64,000 nucleotides of DNA. Origin: a virus. The DNA is taken from positions 42,481-106,480 of the IMG/VR virus record IMGVR_UViG_3300000216_000003; one strand, written 5' to 3'. Position 1 is the stretch's first letter. Every line of letters begins with the position of its first letter. The notes below the pieces were generated by a model. It did not search any database, had not been told where the DNA came from, and saw nothing but the letters and a program-made list of their open reading frames with translations. Shown here in pieces: positions 1 to 7,528 of the stretch. Position numbers and translations under genes: made by a program.

Positions 1-389
1 ACATCATCATTACCACGTAAAGCCTTAAATAATTTAATATATTTTTCAGGATTAATAATATGTAGATTAATATCAGGACCAAGAAGCTCACTAACATCAA
101 TATTAATAACAGCGGTACCTTTATTAATAGACTGATTAATAGTACTATTACTAATAGTAATTACACCAGTTTTTTCCAGAATACTGAGTAGTTTAGCTAA
201 TTGATCCCATTCAGCAGGACTAATCTTAGCCAGTAGAGTCTGCCCTTCTCCAAGAGCAACAGCCGGTGTGGCTACTGGTGTAGCCTCTGGTGTAGCAGCC
301 AAAGGAGCAGTTTCTTGAAGTTCAGGCATAATTAATTCTTGGGTTGGTGAAGCCTCTGCTGGAGTAGTAGATGCGAAGACGTTTGTCAT
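1..389 (-). CDS. Partial protein, Pro/Ala-rich N-terminus, possible clamp-like fold
   Basis: Leftward gene whose 3' part lies outside the window; ATG at 387-389. The first ~45 residues are rich in Pro, Ala and Thr (an unstructured tail), followed by a helix (WDQLAKLLSIL) and alternating beta strands (GVITISNSTI, TAVINIDV). The helix plus short strands faintly recall T4-type sliding clamps, but the fragment is too short to call. Its start overlaps the stop of the next upstream gene by 4 bases, so it is the distal gene of the 1-1,531 operon. Confidence 0.6.
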   Translation of the reverse strand, partial: MTNVFASTTPAEASPTQELIMPELQETAPLAATPEATPVATPAVALGEGQTLLAKISPAEWDQLAKLLSILEKTGVITISNSTINQSINKGTAVINIDVSELLGPDINLHIINPEKYIKLFKALRGNDD

Positions 390-748
390 TTAGTTTCCTT
401 TTCAGTCATGATTTTATTGAAAGTGTATTTTTCCCGATTTTTATTTATAATATCTTGAATAGTTGAACATGGTTCTGTAACTTTAATATTTACGATAATG
501 CTTCCATTTGAATAATATTCTTTTTCTCTTCTAATAGTATATATACATCCGACTGATGACTTTTCTACCATCGATTCTGTTAGCCAATATTCATCGCTAT
601 GAGGATTGGTATGTAACAATACTAACCCAACACTACTAAGAATTAAGAGTGCGCTAAAAAACCAGGTTCCATAAGGAAAATTTTCAACAAAAAACATAAT
701 AGTAAAAAATAAGGACATTATACATATTATCGGTAGTGCTATTTCCAT
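386..748 (-). CDS. Small membrane protein, paralog A
   Basis: 120 aa. Two hydrophobic segments near the N-terminus (about residues 4-20 and 28-45) predict an inner-membrane protein with the C-terminal ~70 residues outside the bilayer. The C-terminal part carries CSTIQDIINKNREKY, shared with the adjacent upstream gene (CSTIQSTIDENRKKY), so the two are tandem duplicates. It abuts that gene with no gap. Function unknown. Confidence 0.75.
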   Translation of the reverse strand: MEIALPIICIMSLFFTIMFFVENFPYGTWFFSALLILSSVGLVLLHTNPHSDEYWLTESMVEKSSVGCIYTIRREKEYYSNGSIIVNIKVTEPCSTIQDIINKNREKYTFNKIMTEKETK

Positions 749-1117
749 TTAATTATCACCTTCTGTACGTATGGTACTATTTAATATTTTATACTTTTTC
801 CGGTTCTCATCTATAGTAGATTGAATAGTGGAACATGGTTTATCAATATTGATAATTGTAATATCCTGTCTAGAAATACTCCATCCTTTATGTTTTCGTA
901 GTGAATAATAACAATTATTAGGGAGTTGTTGTATATATTCTTTATAATAATATGTTGGACTCCCTTTCATAATATCATAAGATTTGCCACCGGCTGCTAT
1001 TCCACCTAATAAAAACATCAAACCAACAAAATAGTGGGTTGTTTTGTTTGCGGTTAATATAAAAATTATTGCTAATGTAAGCAATACAACAGCTACAATT
1101 ATAAGAATAATATCCAT
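749..1117 (-). CDS. Small membrane protein, paralog B
   Basis: 122 aa. Two predicted membrane helices at about residues 3-21 and 28-46, then a soluble domain with 'YYSLRKHKGW' and the paralog signature CSTIQSTIDENRKKY near the end. It is directly adjacent to its sister gene and to the deaminase gene upstream, so translation is probably coupled. Function unknown; a phage membrane-stress or exclusion role is only a guess. Confidence 0.75.
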   Translation of the reverse strand: MDIILIIVAVVLLTLAIIFILTANKTTHYFVGLMFLLGGIAAGGKSYDIMKGSPTYYYKEYIQQLPNNCYYSLRKHKGWSISRQDITIINIDKPCSTIQSTIDENRKKYKILNSTIRTEGDN

Positions 1118-1531
1118 TTAACAAACCTCGATTATTTCATCTGAATTTAGAAAATTCCGACGTTCAATTACTCCGAAAGTGCTATTATCAATAGTATAAT
1201 ATATCCGTTTTAATCCTATTTTATTTAAATAGTTCATACAGTGTTTACATGGTTTCGCTAGTCTGAATTTATTTGCTTTATCGATTCTAACGACTAACAT
1301 TTCCAATCCTTTTAGATCTATATATGCATTTAATACTGCGTCCTGCTCTGCATGAAGACTCCCTACCCATTTCATATATTTAGGATGTAGACGTCTTTTA
1401 CTTCTCTGAGCTGTGTTTTTACCTTTAGATATGATTTTTGATTTATTAAATATAATAGCACCTAGTTTAAATTGGTGGTCTACTTTTTTAGCTTCTTTAA
1501 CAGCCGCCGTAATGAAACTCTTTTTAAACAT
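1118..1531 (-). CDS. Zinc-dependent cytidine/dCMP deaminase family protein
   Basis: 137 aa, first gene of the leftward 1-1,531 unit. The catalytic signatures are visible: HAEQDAVLNA (zinc ligand His and proton-shuttle Glu, about residues 60-70) and PCKHC (zinc-binding cysteines, about residues 93-97). The family hydrolytically deaminates cytidine, dCMP or tRNA bases; in a phage, dCMP to dUMP for thymidylate supply is the likeliest role, which fits the dUTPase elsewhere in the window. Substrate cannot be fixed from motifs. The ATG at 1529-1531 is preceded by a GAGGGG ribosome site, and a promoter copy lies at 1564-1578. Confidence 0.8.
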   Translation of the reverse strand: MFKKSFITAAVKEAKKVDHQFKLGAIIFNKSKIISKGKNTAQRSKRRLHPKYMKWVGSLHAEQDAVLNAYIDLKGLEMLVVRIDKANKFRLAKPCKHCMNYLNKIGLKRIYYTIDNSTFGVIERRNFLNSDEIIEVC

Positions 1532-1563
1532 AAACCCCTCTTTCTATTCATTAATATGTAATT

Positions 1564-1578
1564 TATTATATCTATATA
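1564..1578 (-). promoter_or_regulatory. Phage promoter motif, drives deaminase operon
   Basis: Minus-strand reading TATATAGATATAATA, the exact consensus core seen across the window, about 33 bases before the deaminase ATG. Confidence 0.75.
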
Positions 1579-1589
1579 TTAATAAATAA

Positions 1590-1702
1590 AAACAAGTAAA
1601 AGATCATCAATAACCGAGGTTATTAATGAAGACACAATCTTAAACTCCAGGGATTAACCCGAAGGTTAAATCTGTGAGAACTAGGACAAGTCCTAATTCT
1701 TT
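1590..1702 (-). ncRNA. Candidate structured small RNA (three hairpins)
   Basis: Gene-free minus-strand stretch just downstream of a promoter copy (1706-1720). It contains three successive hairpins: 1682-1695 (6 bp), 1654-1669 (TTAACC stem closed by a C(TTCG)G tetraloop on the minus strand) and 1609-1624 (AATAACC/GGTTATT), followed by a T-rich run. No ORF with a ribosome site is present. It could alternatively be the terminator region of the upstream gene at 1749. Confidence 0.4.
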
Positions 1703-1705
1703 ATA

Positions 1706-1720
1706 TATAATATCTATATC
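1706..1720 (-). promoter_or_regulatory. Phage promoter motif (TATTAT variant)
   Basis: Minus strand reads TTTGATATAGATATTATA. No gene starts soon after it; the next 110 bases hold only hairpins, hence the ncRNA proposal. Confidence 0.65.
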
Positions 1721-1748
1721 AAATCTTTGAAAACGTGGTGATTCTATA

Positions 1749-2267
1749 TTAGAAAGAATTACCAGTTACTGCACTAAATGCACTAAAGTCAACATCAGAG
1801 AACTCTAAATTATGTGAAGCAATAGTATATTCAATTGATTGTTCTTGTGCACCAAGAGTGGGTAATAGATTTCCAGTTATAGGATCTACATCCAAATTTC
1901 CATTACCAAGTGCAATAATAATTGGAAGATCTGGATTAGAATACATAAACATTGAAGTATATAGTGTGAATGCTGTTTCTACTACTTCAACATTAGTAGC
2001 GTCCATATCATCATCAACAATAATCTTTAGAAATGTAGGAGATCCATCTCTTGATATCACATTTACATAACTAGCAGCATATGCTCTTATTAATGTAAAT
2101 TTAGTAGCGTTACTTGGAAGAACAATGGACCCACTTAATAGATATTTTGGGTTTGTTAATATTGTTTTTCCACTTGATGATACTAGATCTTGTGATTCTT
2201 GATATGCAGCCCCACCTCCAGCATACTCAATAATTTTTGTTTTAGTTTCAGTGATAAGTTGTTTCAT
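1749..2267 (-). CDS. Hypothetical protein, possible virion protein
   Basis: 172 aa in its own leftward unit, with a promoter copy at 2363-2377. The sequence is strand-rich and Ser/Thr/Gly-rich with regular alternation (GSIVLPSNATKFTLIRAYA), resembling phage structural or decoration proteins. No catalytic motif is seen. Function not recognised. Confidence 0.7.
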   Translation of the reverse strand: MKQLITETKTKIIEYAGGGAAYQESQDLVSSSGKTILTNPKYLLSGSIVLPSNATKFTLIRAYAASYVNVISRDGSPTFLKIIVDDDMDATNVEVVETAFTLYTSMFMYSNPDLPIIIALGNGNLDVDPITGNLLPTLGAQEQSIEYTIASHNLEFSDVDFSAFSAVTGNSF

Positions 2268-2362
2268 TAAATTATATACCTTTTTATATCATTTAAGAAT
2301 GTTACTAATCCTATATAGTGTATAAGACTTTAAAAAATAATATTAATATTTAGGCCCCAATA

Positions 2363-2377
2363 TATTATATCTATATA
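2363..2377 (-). promoter_or_regulatory. Phage promoter motif for gene at 1749-2267
   Basis: Minus strand TATATAGATATAATA, the exact core. It sits back to back with a plus-strand copy at 2432-2446, making a divergent promoter pair. Confidence 0.75.
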
Positions 2378-2431
2378 TTCCTGCTACGTAAATAAAAACA
2401 TACAAGCTATTTTTTACTTTTATCTAGTTTT

Positions 2432-2446
2432 GATATAGATATAATA
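2432..2446 (+). promoter_or_regulatory. Phage promoter motif for small gene at 2482
   Basis: GATATAGATATAATA preceded by TTT, 35 bases upstream of an ATG with an AAAGGA ribosome site. Confidence 0.7.
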
Positions 2447-2481
2447 AAATACTATTTCCTCTTTTACAAAGGATTTTTACT

Positions 2482-2649
2482 ATGAAAGCATTCCGTATTC
2501 GGAAGAACAACTATTTGTTCCTGGAAGGCTGTATACAAAACCTATTTTACTCAGAAGGAGTACCGCCACATTTCAAATTTCAACAAGAAATGCCATTTAA
2601 AAGACCATCAAAGAAAGGTGTTATATTCTTTTGTAGAAAAAAGACATAA
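2482..2649 (+). CDS. 55-aa basic hypothetical protein
   Basis: Starts MKAFRIRKNNYLFLEG and ends FFCRKKT; strongly basic, one of only two rightward genes in the left arm. Support: its own promoter copy (2432-2446), a ribosome site (AAAGGA) 9 bases before ATG and a strong hairpin directly after (2665-2697). Function unknown; charge and size would fit a small nucleic-acid- or host-protein-binding factor. Confidence 0.6.
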   Translation: MKAFRIRKNNYLFLEGCIQNLFYSEGVPPHFKFQQEMPFKRPSKKGVIFFCRKKT

Positions 2650-2664
2650 AGAAATAAAGAAATA

Positions 2665-2697
2665 AAAGAGTAATCGTAATAATATACGTTACTCTTT
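2665..2697. terminator. Bidirectional intrinsic terminator
   Basis: Stem AAAGAGTAA..CGTA paired with TACG TTACTCTTT, flanked by A-rich and T-rich sequence. It lies between convergent genes (2482 rightward, 2703 leftward). Confidence 0.75.
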
Positions 2698-2702
2698 ATT
2701 TG

Positions 2703-3041
2703 TTATGACCATTTTAAAATTAGTTTTGTTATTGTTTTTTGATCCAAAGATGATTTACCATCTTTAAGCCTCTGTATCCATTCAATTTTAGATATTTCTT
2801 TATCAATAATATACCATCTATCTGGATTATCATTATTAAATATTATAGCTGGTCCATCTTCTCTATGTAATAACCCATTATTAAACCAATATTTATTTCC
2901 TGTACTTGTATTTACAAAAGCATACCCATCTTCTCTATGTAGTTCTCCGTATGTATTTGTCCATATTAAATGGTCACCATCTTCATCAGTTTCACCTTTA
3001 AGATTAGGTGGATATATGTCAATTGTATAATGTTTACTCAT
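2703..3041 (-). CDS. HREDGPA (MORN-variant) repeat protein 1
   Basis: 112 aa. Two repeats of the W.(N/D)..G.LHREDGPA type (LHREDGYAFV, LLHREDGPAI), which resemble the MORN-repeat variant family; such beta-hairpin repeats usually mediate binding. C-terminal helix WIQRLKDGKSSLDQKTITKLILKWS. This is the last gene of the leftward array; its tail lacks the GGAG-encoding LE seen in the other members, consistent with no gene following. Confidence 0.75.
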   Translation of the reverse strand: MSKHYTIDIYPPNLKGETDEDGDHLIWTNTYGELHREDGYAFVNTSTGNKYWFNNGLLHREDGPAIIFNNDNPDRWYIIDKEISKIEWIQRLKDGKSSLDQKTITKLILKWS

Positions 3042-3043
3042 TA

Positions 3044-3379
3044 TTAACTATTCTCCAGTATGATTCTGTTGATTGTCTTTTGATCCAGAGAGGATTTACC
3101 ATCTCTTAAGTATTGAATCCATTCATCTTTCGTTATATATTCACCATCAATATACCATTCATTAATATTTCCACTTTTCCAAATGCAAGCAGGACCATCT
3201 TCTCTATGTAACACGCCTCTACAATACCAATATTCGGCACCAGTTTTATAAATAATTGCTGGTCCATTTTCTCTATGAAATAATCCATCAGAATCAGTCC
3301 ATACACGATCACCATATTTACATTCATCCCCATTTAAATTGGGAATAAATAATTCTTCATCGTATATGTCATTTGGCAT
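3044..3379 (-). CDS. HREDGPA (MORN-variant) repeat protein 2
   Basis: 111 aa. Two repeats (LFHRENGPAIIY, VLHREDGPACIW) and the shared end SSLDQKTINRIILENS. Closest to the gene at 2703: the SSLDQKTI segment is identical, indicating recent duplication. The last codons (TTGGAGAAT) hold the Shine-Dalgarno GGAG for the next gene 3 bases downstream. Confidence 0.75.
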   Translation of the reverse strand: MPNDIYDEELFIPNLNGDECKYGDRVWTDSDGLFHRENGPAIIYKTGAEYWYCRGVLHREDGPACIWKSGNINEWYIDGEYITKDEWIQYLRDGKSSLDQKTINRIILENS

Positions 3380-3699
3380 TAACTATGCTCCAGTATGAGT
3401 TTTAATTCTGTATTTCGACCTAAACTAGAGGCAGCTTCTTTAAGCCATTGAAGCCACTCATCTTTTGAAATATCTATTCCATAGACATACCATCTAAGAT
3501 CATATGATTCATCAACAGCTGGACCATCTTCTCGATGTAACCACCCATGATAGAACCAATTAACATGCCCATCTGGATATATAATAGCTGGACCATCTTC
3601 ACGATGCCATCTACCTTCAGAATCAGTCCATATCATATCTCCATCTTGGTCTAATTCACCTTTAATATTGGGTTTAGTGCGTACAGTTGTATTATTCAT
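3379..3699 (-). CDS. HREDGPA (MORN-variant) repeat protein 3
   Basis: 106 aa. Repeats WHREDGPAIIYPDG and WLHREDGPAV followed by a helix KDEWLQWLKEAASSL and tail LKLILEHS. It overlaps the following gene's start by one base and the preceding receiver-domain gene's stop by 4 bases, so all are translationally coupled. Binding partner unknown. Confidence 0.75.
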   Translation of the reverse strand: MNNTTVRTKPNIKGELDQDGDMIWTDSEGRWHREDGPAIIYPDGHVNWFYHGWLHREDGPAVDESYDLRWYVYGIDISKDEWLQWLKEAASSLGRNTELKLILEHS

Positions 3700-4004
3700 A
3701 TATTAAGACATTTCTTAATAGATTTAATAGCAGCTTCCATCTTTAGACGGGCAGAAGAATTAGCACTATGAACTTTTAATTTGGGGCATTTAAAACTTTT
3801 ATTTAAGTGTACTTGTTCTTCAATGTATAATAAAACATCATAACCAGTACCAATACCTTCATCGTCTCCTAAGTCATGATCTAAACTAATTACAGATATC
3901 CTTTCTGGATGTTTTAGTAATGTTATTACTTCTTTAGGGGTTTTTAATAGTATCCAAGTATTATCATATGGAGTTCTTTCATCATCGAGATATATTTTCA
4001 TCAT
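3696..4004 (-). CDS. Cyclic-phosphate receiver (cREC)-like protein
   Basis: 102 aa. Carries LDDERTPYD near the N-terminus, ISLDHDLG mid-protein and HSANSSARLKM near the end. These match the acidic pocket, the phospho-acceptor-like Asp and the HSAN motif of the predicted 'cyclic-phosphate processing receiver domain' family, which is thought to act on RNA or nucleotide 2',3'-cyclic phosphates. It sits in the middle of the MORN-like array and does not share their tail, so it looks like an inserted gene. The activity is a family-level prediction, not shown. Confidence 0.7.
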   Translation of the reverse strand: MMKIYLDDERTPYDNTWILLKTPKEVITLLKHPERISVISLDHDLGDDEGIGTGYDVLLYIEEQVHLNKSFKCPKLKVHSANSSARLKMEAAIKSIKKCLNI

Positions 4005-4264
4005 GAATTCTCCAATATTAGACGAGTAATTTTATCAATTGAAATACTCGGATTACCAGATTTAAGCCATTGTATCCATTGTTTCTTAGTCATAATATTA
4101 CCGTGATTGTAATATATTTCGAATTTATTATTAGTAATCATAGCCGGGCCATCTTCTCGATGTAGTTCTCCTTTATCATCACACCAAATTAAACCACCAT
4201 CTACAGTAGCGACACCTTGTACATTACGACGACTATGTTTTATACTATCTTCATTAAATGTCAT
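4001..4264 (-). CDS. HREDGPA (MORN-variant) repeat protein 4, single repeat
   Basis: 87 aa. One repeat (WCDDKGELHREDGPAMI), then KKQWIQWLKSG and the tail ITRLILENS. It has lost one repeat relative to its paralogs. The last codons encode TTGGAG for the receiver-domain gene; overlaps are 4 bases on both sides. Confidence 0.7.
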   Translation of the reverse strand: MTFNEDSIKHSRRNVQGVATVDGGLIWCDDKGELHREDGPAMITNNKFEIYYNHGNIMTKKQWIQWLKSGNPSISIDKITRLILENS

Positions 4265-4611
4265 GATTCCTCCAATATTAATCCAATTAATTCATTTCGC
4301 TCTTTTCTTGTTATATTTTTAATATTATCTAAAATATACCTAGCATCTTCTCCCCTCAATTCTGAAGTTTTTATATTTATAACAACTCCATTATCCCAAA
4401 TATTTAATAATCCATGCATAATATCTAATATTTTTCTAAAATCTAAATCATAATCATCAAACTCATTTGTAAAAATAGTTATATCCATATTACTAGAATA
4501 CTTATTCTCATCTAAACATACTCTAAATAATTCAGTTTCTAGTGTAATTTTGATCATTTTAGTAACATATGTAATAACTTTTTCTTCTGCCGCTTCTCGT
4601 CTCGATATCAC
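4261..4611 (-). CDS. RLF-family small protein 1
   Basis: 116 aa. One of five neighbouring paralogs that share an N-terminal helix ending in a 'LF' signature (here TELFRVCLDE), a central beta region and a tail (RNELIGLILEES). Overlaps both neighbours by 4 bases. No known domain recognised. Confidence 0.7.
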   Translation of the reverse strand: MISRREAAEEKVITYVTKMIKITLETELFRVCLDENKYSSNMDITIFTNEFDDYDLDFRKILDIMHGLLNIWDNGVVINIKTSELRGEDARYILDNIKNITRKERNELIGLILEES

Positions 4612-4970
4612 GATTGCTCCAATAGATGTCTTCTGAGTGAATTCTCTTCTTCTGAAGAAAGATTTTTACTTCTATTTAACATATCTCTAGTTTGACAATT
4701 ATTCAATATATCTGCTCTAACTGATATATTTATTATATCAGCACCGAAAAATACATCAGGGTCTAGAATATCCCTCCTAATTATATTATACCAATATTCT
4801 GATATATTAATATAGGATTCAAAATTCAAATCTTTAATCGGTAGATACCGGATAGAAATAGCCGTAATATTATAATCTGTTGTTGTAGTATATTTTACTA
4901 TAAACAGATTAGATCCGATAGTCTTCTGAACTAGTTTTTTAACTTCTTTTATTAATTGATCAGTTGTCAC
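4608..4970 (-). CDS. RLF-family small protein 2
   Basis: 120 aa, GTG start. N-terminal LIKEVKKLVQKTIGSNLFIV matches the gene at 4967 (ICRNILGNRLFIL). Ends NSLRRHLLEQS, where TTGGAGCAA contains the ribosome site of the next gene. A 24-base stretch around its stop is almost repeated around the stop of the following paralog. Function unknown. Confidence 0.7.
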   Translation of the reverse strand: MTTDQLIKEVKKLVQKTIGSNLFIVKYTTTTDYNITAISIRYLPIKDLNFESYINISEYWYNIIRRDILDPDVFFGADIINISVRADILNNCQTRDMLNRSKNLSSEEENSLRRHLLEQS

Positions 4971-5335
4971 GATTGTTCCAATAGATGTCTATTTAACATA
5001 TTAGTTTCTTTATTGGAAAGATTTGGTATTATTCGGAATATATCCATTATTTGTTTTTTCTCTAATATATTAGTATTAATAATTAAATGCTTAATTTTAT
5101 TATATGTTTTACTATCTCTAAACATATCTTCTATTTTATGTTTCAAATATTCATCAGTTGGAATAGTTCCAAGTAGAATATTACCTCTCATAATAGTAAT
5201 AACTTCAGATTGTAGATACCATATAGTTAAATACATAGTATTATTAATTCTAGAAGTATCTAATATGAAAAGTCGGTTGCCTAGTATATTTCGACATATA
5301 GTTCTTGTATTTCTAATTATCTCTTTTTCAGTCAT
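4967..5335 (-). CDS. RLF-family small protein 3
   Basis: 122 aa. Starts MTEKEIIRNTRTICRNILG, with the family signature NRLFIL; tail NMLNRHLLEQS. Four-base overlaps on both sides. Possibly a protein-interaction module; no catalytic residues stand out. Confidence 0.7.
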   Translation of the reverse strand: MTEKEIIRNTRTICRNILGNRLFILDTSRINNTMYLTIWYLQSEVITIMRGNILLGTIPTDEYLKHKIEDMFRDSKTYNKIKHLIINTNILEKKQIMDIFRIIPNLSNKETNMLNRHLLEQS

Positions 5336-5892
5336 GATTGCTCCAATATCACTCTATTTAATCTAATCGTTTCTTTAACTGTAATAGAAGGGATAGTATC
5401 TAAAAGATGTAAAACTGCTGCTTTATTTAATTCTTCAAACACTATCTTTATTCTAATCCCTCTCATATCTCCAGTTTGAACAATTGCACCTCTCATAATT
5501 GGAATCTTCCATTTTACAGAGTTTTGCATCATTCTTCGTTGAATAAACATACGATTATTAGAAGTATTAGCTTCATGATCTACAAATATTCGAATATAAC
5601 AATCAAATGGTTTAATACTGTTCCATTGTATTGTATGGTTATAATCGATTGCAAATAATCTATTTGGCAGTATCATTTTAGCTATCATAGTTACGTCATT
5701 TTTTATCTTATTTAATCTACTTAATCTAGATCTATATACTAATTCACCAGTCTCTCTAGGAGATATAAAAGGGGGTGTTGATATACTACGAGGCATAGCC
5801 GGTATTGCGAATACGGGTATTCCTGGTTCTATGATTGGATTTTCTTCATAAGACTTTATCCACATATCATGAAACGATTTTAAACTAAACAT
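5332..5892 (-). CDS. RLF-family protein 4 with N-terminal extension
   Basis: 186 aa, longest of its family. An extra Pro-rich N-terminal segment (~60 residues, EPGIPVFAIPAMPRSIS) precedes the family part (MIAKMILPNRLFAID). Tail RLNRVILEQS. The extension may be a linker or a targeting region. The start is 2 bases from the upstream gene's stop. Confidence 0.7.
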   Translation of the reverse strand: MFSLKSFHDMWIKSYEENPIIEPGIPVFAIPAMPRSISTPPFISPRETGELVYRSRLSRLNKIKNDVTMIAKMILPNRLFAIDYNHTIQWNSIKPFDCYIRIFVDHEANTSNNRMFIQRRMMQNSVKWKIPIMRGAIVQTGDMRGIRIKIVFEELNKAAVLHLLDTIPSITVKETIRLNRVILEQS

Positions 5893-5893
5893 T

Positions 5894-6241
5894 CTAAGAA
5901 TCCTCCAATATTATACGAGTTAATATATTCTTTTCATAACTAGTAATATCATAAAGAGTATCAAGAAGAGATTGGGCTTCTTCCCTCCCCAATTTATTTA
6001 TGGTTATATCTTCTACTCTTGCTCTTTTATCTGTTATTCCAGTATTTATTAATTGTTGTAGATTGTATAATAAAACAACTGATATTGAATCTTTATTTAT
6101 ATGAGATATTTTAATTTTTACTTCATTATATTTTATACTTTTCTTTATCTTAAATAATCTAGTATTTGTCATTACTTCTATTATATAATACATACTATTC
6201 TTTATTGTATCTAAGTGAACCCTTTTTTGAGAAGATATCAT
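5894..6241 (-). CDS. RLF-family small protein 5
   Basis: 115 aa. N-terminal helix then TNTRLFKIKKSIKY, matching the family, and tail NILTRIILEDS. Overlaps the first gene of the array (6238-6510) by 4 bases. Function unknown. Confidence 0.7.
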   Translation of the reverse strand: MISSQKRVHLDTIKNSMYYIIEVMTNTRLFKIKKSIKYNEVKIKISHINKDSISVVLLYNLQQLINTGITDKRARVEDITINKLGREEAQSLLDTLYDITSYEKNILTRIILEDS

Positions 6242-6510
6242 ATATTTTCCAGTAATGCTTTAGTAATTATATTTAACGGCAACTTTGAATGTTTTTTAAT
6301 CCAATTTCTCCAATCTTCTTTACTAAGACTCCTCCCATGTATGTAAAATAGATCATCCTTATTAATATTTCCTCTTATAATAGCAGGGCCTTCTTCTCTA
6401 TGTAATTTCTTATCTTTTCTGTAATAACAATTACCAAAAGGATCAATATATTGTATATCTAGTGTTATCCTTGCTATCTCAGTTATTACTGTAATATCAT
6501 CCCGATCCAT
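6238..6510 (-). CDS. HREDGPA (MORN-variant) protein 5, first gene of the array
   Basis: 90 aa. One degenerate repeat (LHREEGPAII) and the helix KEDWRNWIKKH seen in the other MORN-like members; tail ITKALLENI. First gene of a ten-gene leftward unit driven by the promoter copy at 6544-6558. It links the MORN-like and RLF families in one operon. Confidence 0.7.
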   Translation of the reverse strand: MDRDDITVITEIARITLDIQYIDPFGNCYYRKDKKLHREEGPAIIRGNINKDDLFYIHGRSLSKEDWRNWIKKHSKLPLNIITKALLENI

Positions 6511-6543
6511 ATTAACCCCTATATATAGAATGTGAATATATTG

Positions 6544-6558
6544 TATTATATCTATATA
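6544..6558 (-). promoter_or_regulatory. Phage promoter motif for 6510-2703 operon
   Basis: Minus strand TATATAGATATAATA, 34 bases before the first ATG of the array. Confidence 0.75.
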
Positions 6559-6572
6559 AGACGAAATAAAAA

Positions 6573-6599
6573 GTGGTGAGACCTTGATGATCTCACCAC
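6573..6599 (-). terminator. Intrinsic terminator (leftward)
   Basis: Stem GTGGTGAGA/TCTCACCAC followed on the minus strand by TTTTTATTT; closes the unit ending at 6606. Confidence 0.8.
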
Positions 6600-6605
6600 G
6601 GTAAA

Positions 6606-6851
6606 CTAACCGATAACGACTAGTTTTAGTTGTGTATTTTTTGGAGTTGAAGTCATATCAAGAGTAATCTCAATACTATCTTCAGTAATAGTATCGATAC
6701 CCCAATCAAAAGCTTCTTTCCATAATTCTGTTTCTTTATATCTATAATAGACAAAACAAACAACATCTGTTGTATTTAATTCATGATATAATGTATGTTG
6801 AGTTTTATCACAAACCCATTCAAATACTTCCTTCTTTACACAACCGCTCAA
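6606..6851 (-). CDS. Hypothetical protein, 81 aa
   Basis: Begins MSGCVKKEVFEWVCDKTQH and ends TQLKLVVIG; acidic, mixed alpha/beta, no recognised motif. Overlaps the stop of the gene at 6848 by 4 bases and is followed by a strong leftward terminator, so it is the last gene of its unit. Confidence 0.65.
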   Translation of the reverse strand: MSGCVKKEVFEWVCDKTQHTLYHELNTTDVVCFVYYRYKETELWKEAFDWGIDTITEDSIEITLDMTSTPKNTQLKLVVIG

Positions 6852-7249
6852 GCGACACGCATCAATAGACGATCGCTAAGGACTTTAGCGATACCTGAAT
6901 TAGTTTCTGCTAACTCAGTGTCTGATAAATATGGTAGAAGTTCAATAAAATTAGAACCAATACGAGTAAAGGTAACTGAGTGTTTCGAACTGTAGAAATC
7001 TACAGAGGATACCATATAACCAGAGCTCAACCACATTAGAGTATGGTAATGATGATATTTTCCAGGAGCATCTTTATCTGGATGTGGATCATTAGACCAG
7101 AATAATGCGTTCATATGATCAGTAGCGCTCTTAGGCAATGTAAATCCTAGAATATTCTCTAGTTCTTCCATTGATAATTTAACACGCTGTGTAGTCTTTT
7201 CAGAAAGGTAAGTATGTAATGGTTTGTATTTTGATTTAACCTTCGTCAT
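6848..7249 (-). CDS. DUF7662-like domain protein
   Basis: 133 aa. The central segment (LSMEELENILGFTLPKSA, then WSNDPHP and LMWLSSGYMVSSVDF, then VTFTRI) follows the pattern 'IE.ILG..LP.SA....WW.N....A..W...GW.V..VD......F.R' of a small domain found beside nucleases and DNA-binding proteins. The same pattern recurs in the gene at 7529, so the two are partial paralogs. Role inferred as nucleic-acid related only. Confidence 0.65.
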   Translation of the reverse strand: MTKVKSKYKPLHTYLSEKTTQRVKLSMEELENILGFTLPKSATDHMNALFWSNDPHPDKDAPGKYHHYHTLMWLSSGYMVSSVDFYSSKHSVTFTRIGSNFIELLPYLSDTELAETNSGIAKVLSDRLLMRVA

Positions 7250-7496
7250 CTGATAAGTCTCCTTGGGGTTGTGGTGTATCTCTAGAACAATAACGCTCTA
7301 GAAGTAGTGGTTCTTTGTTAAATAATCCAAGTATACATGATACTTCGTTAATAGGTCTGTTTGAATTAAGTGCTTCTTTTTTAATATTTTCTATTTGTTG
7401 TAATTTTTGTTCTTCATGCTTATATCTAAGAACATCTTCAGATGTATCACTTTTATACATAAATATTATCATAACTATAATAGTTAGTGCAACCAT
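7236..7496 (-). CDS. Small single-pass membrane protein
   Basis: 86 aa. Hydrophobic N-terminal segment (VALTIIVMIIFMY) followed by a charged, probably coiled-coil stretch (YKHEEQKLQQIENIKKEAL) and an acidic end. Predicted inner-membrane anchor with a cytoplasmic or periplasmic tail, the size of a spanin or Rz-like protein, but nothing confirms lysis function. Overlaps the next gene by 14 bases. Confidence 0.6.
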   Translation of the reverse strand: MVALTIIVMIIFMYKSDTSEDVLRYKHEEQKLQQIENIKKEALNSNRPINEVSCILGLFNKEPLLLERYCSRDTPQPQGDLSDDEG

Positions 7497-7528
7497 TATA
7501 CCTAATATAATATCACTCCAATTGATAT

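Noticed and set aside
2703-6510. Shared C-terminal tail as a protein sorting signal
   Set aside because: The most conserved residues coincide with the next gene's GGAG site and vanish in operon-final genes; a sorting role is not needed to explain them, although the preceding helix is left open.
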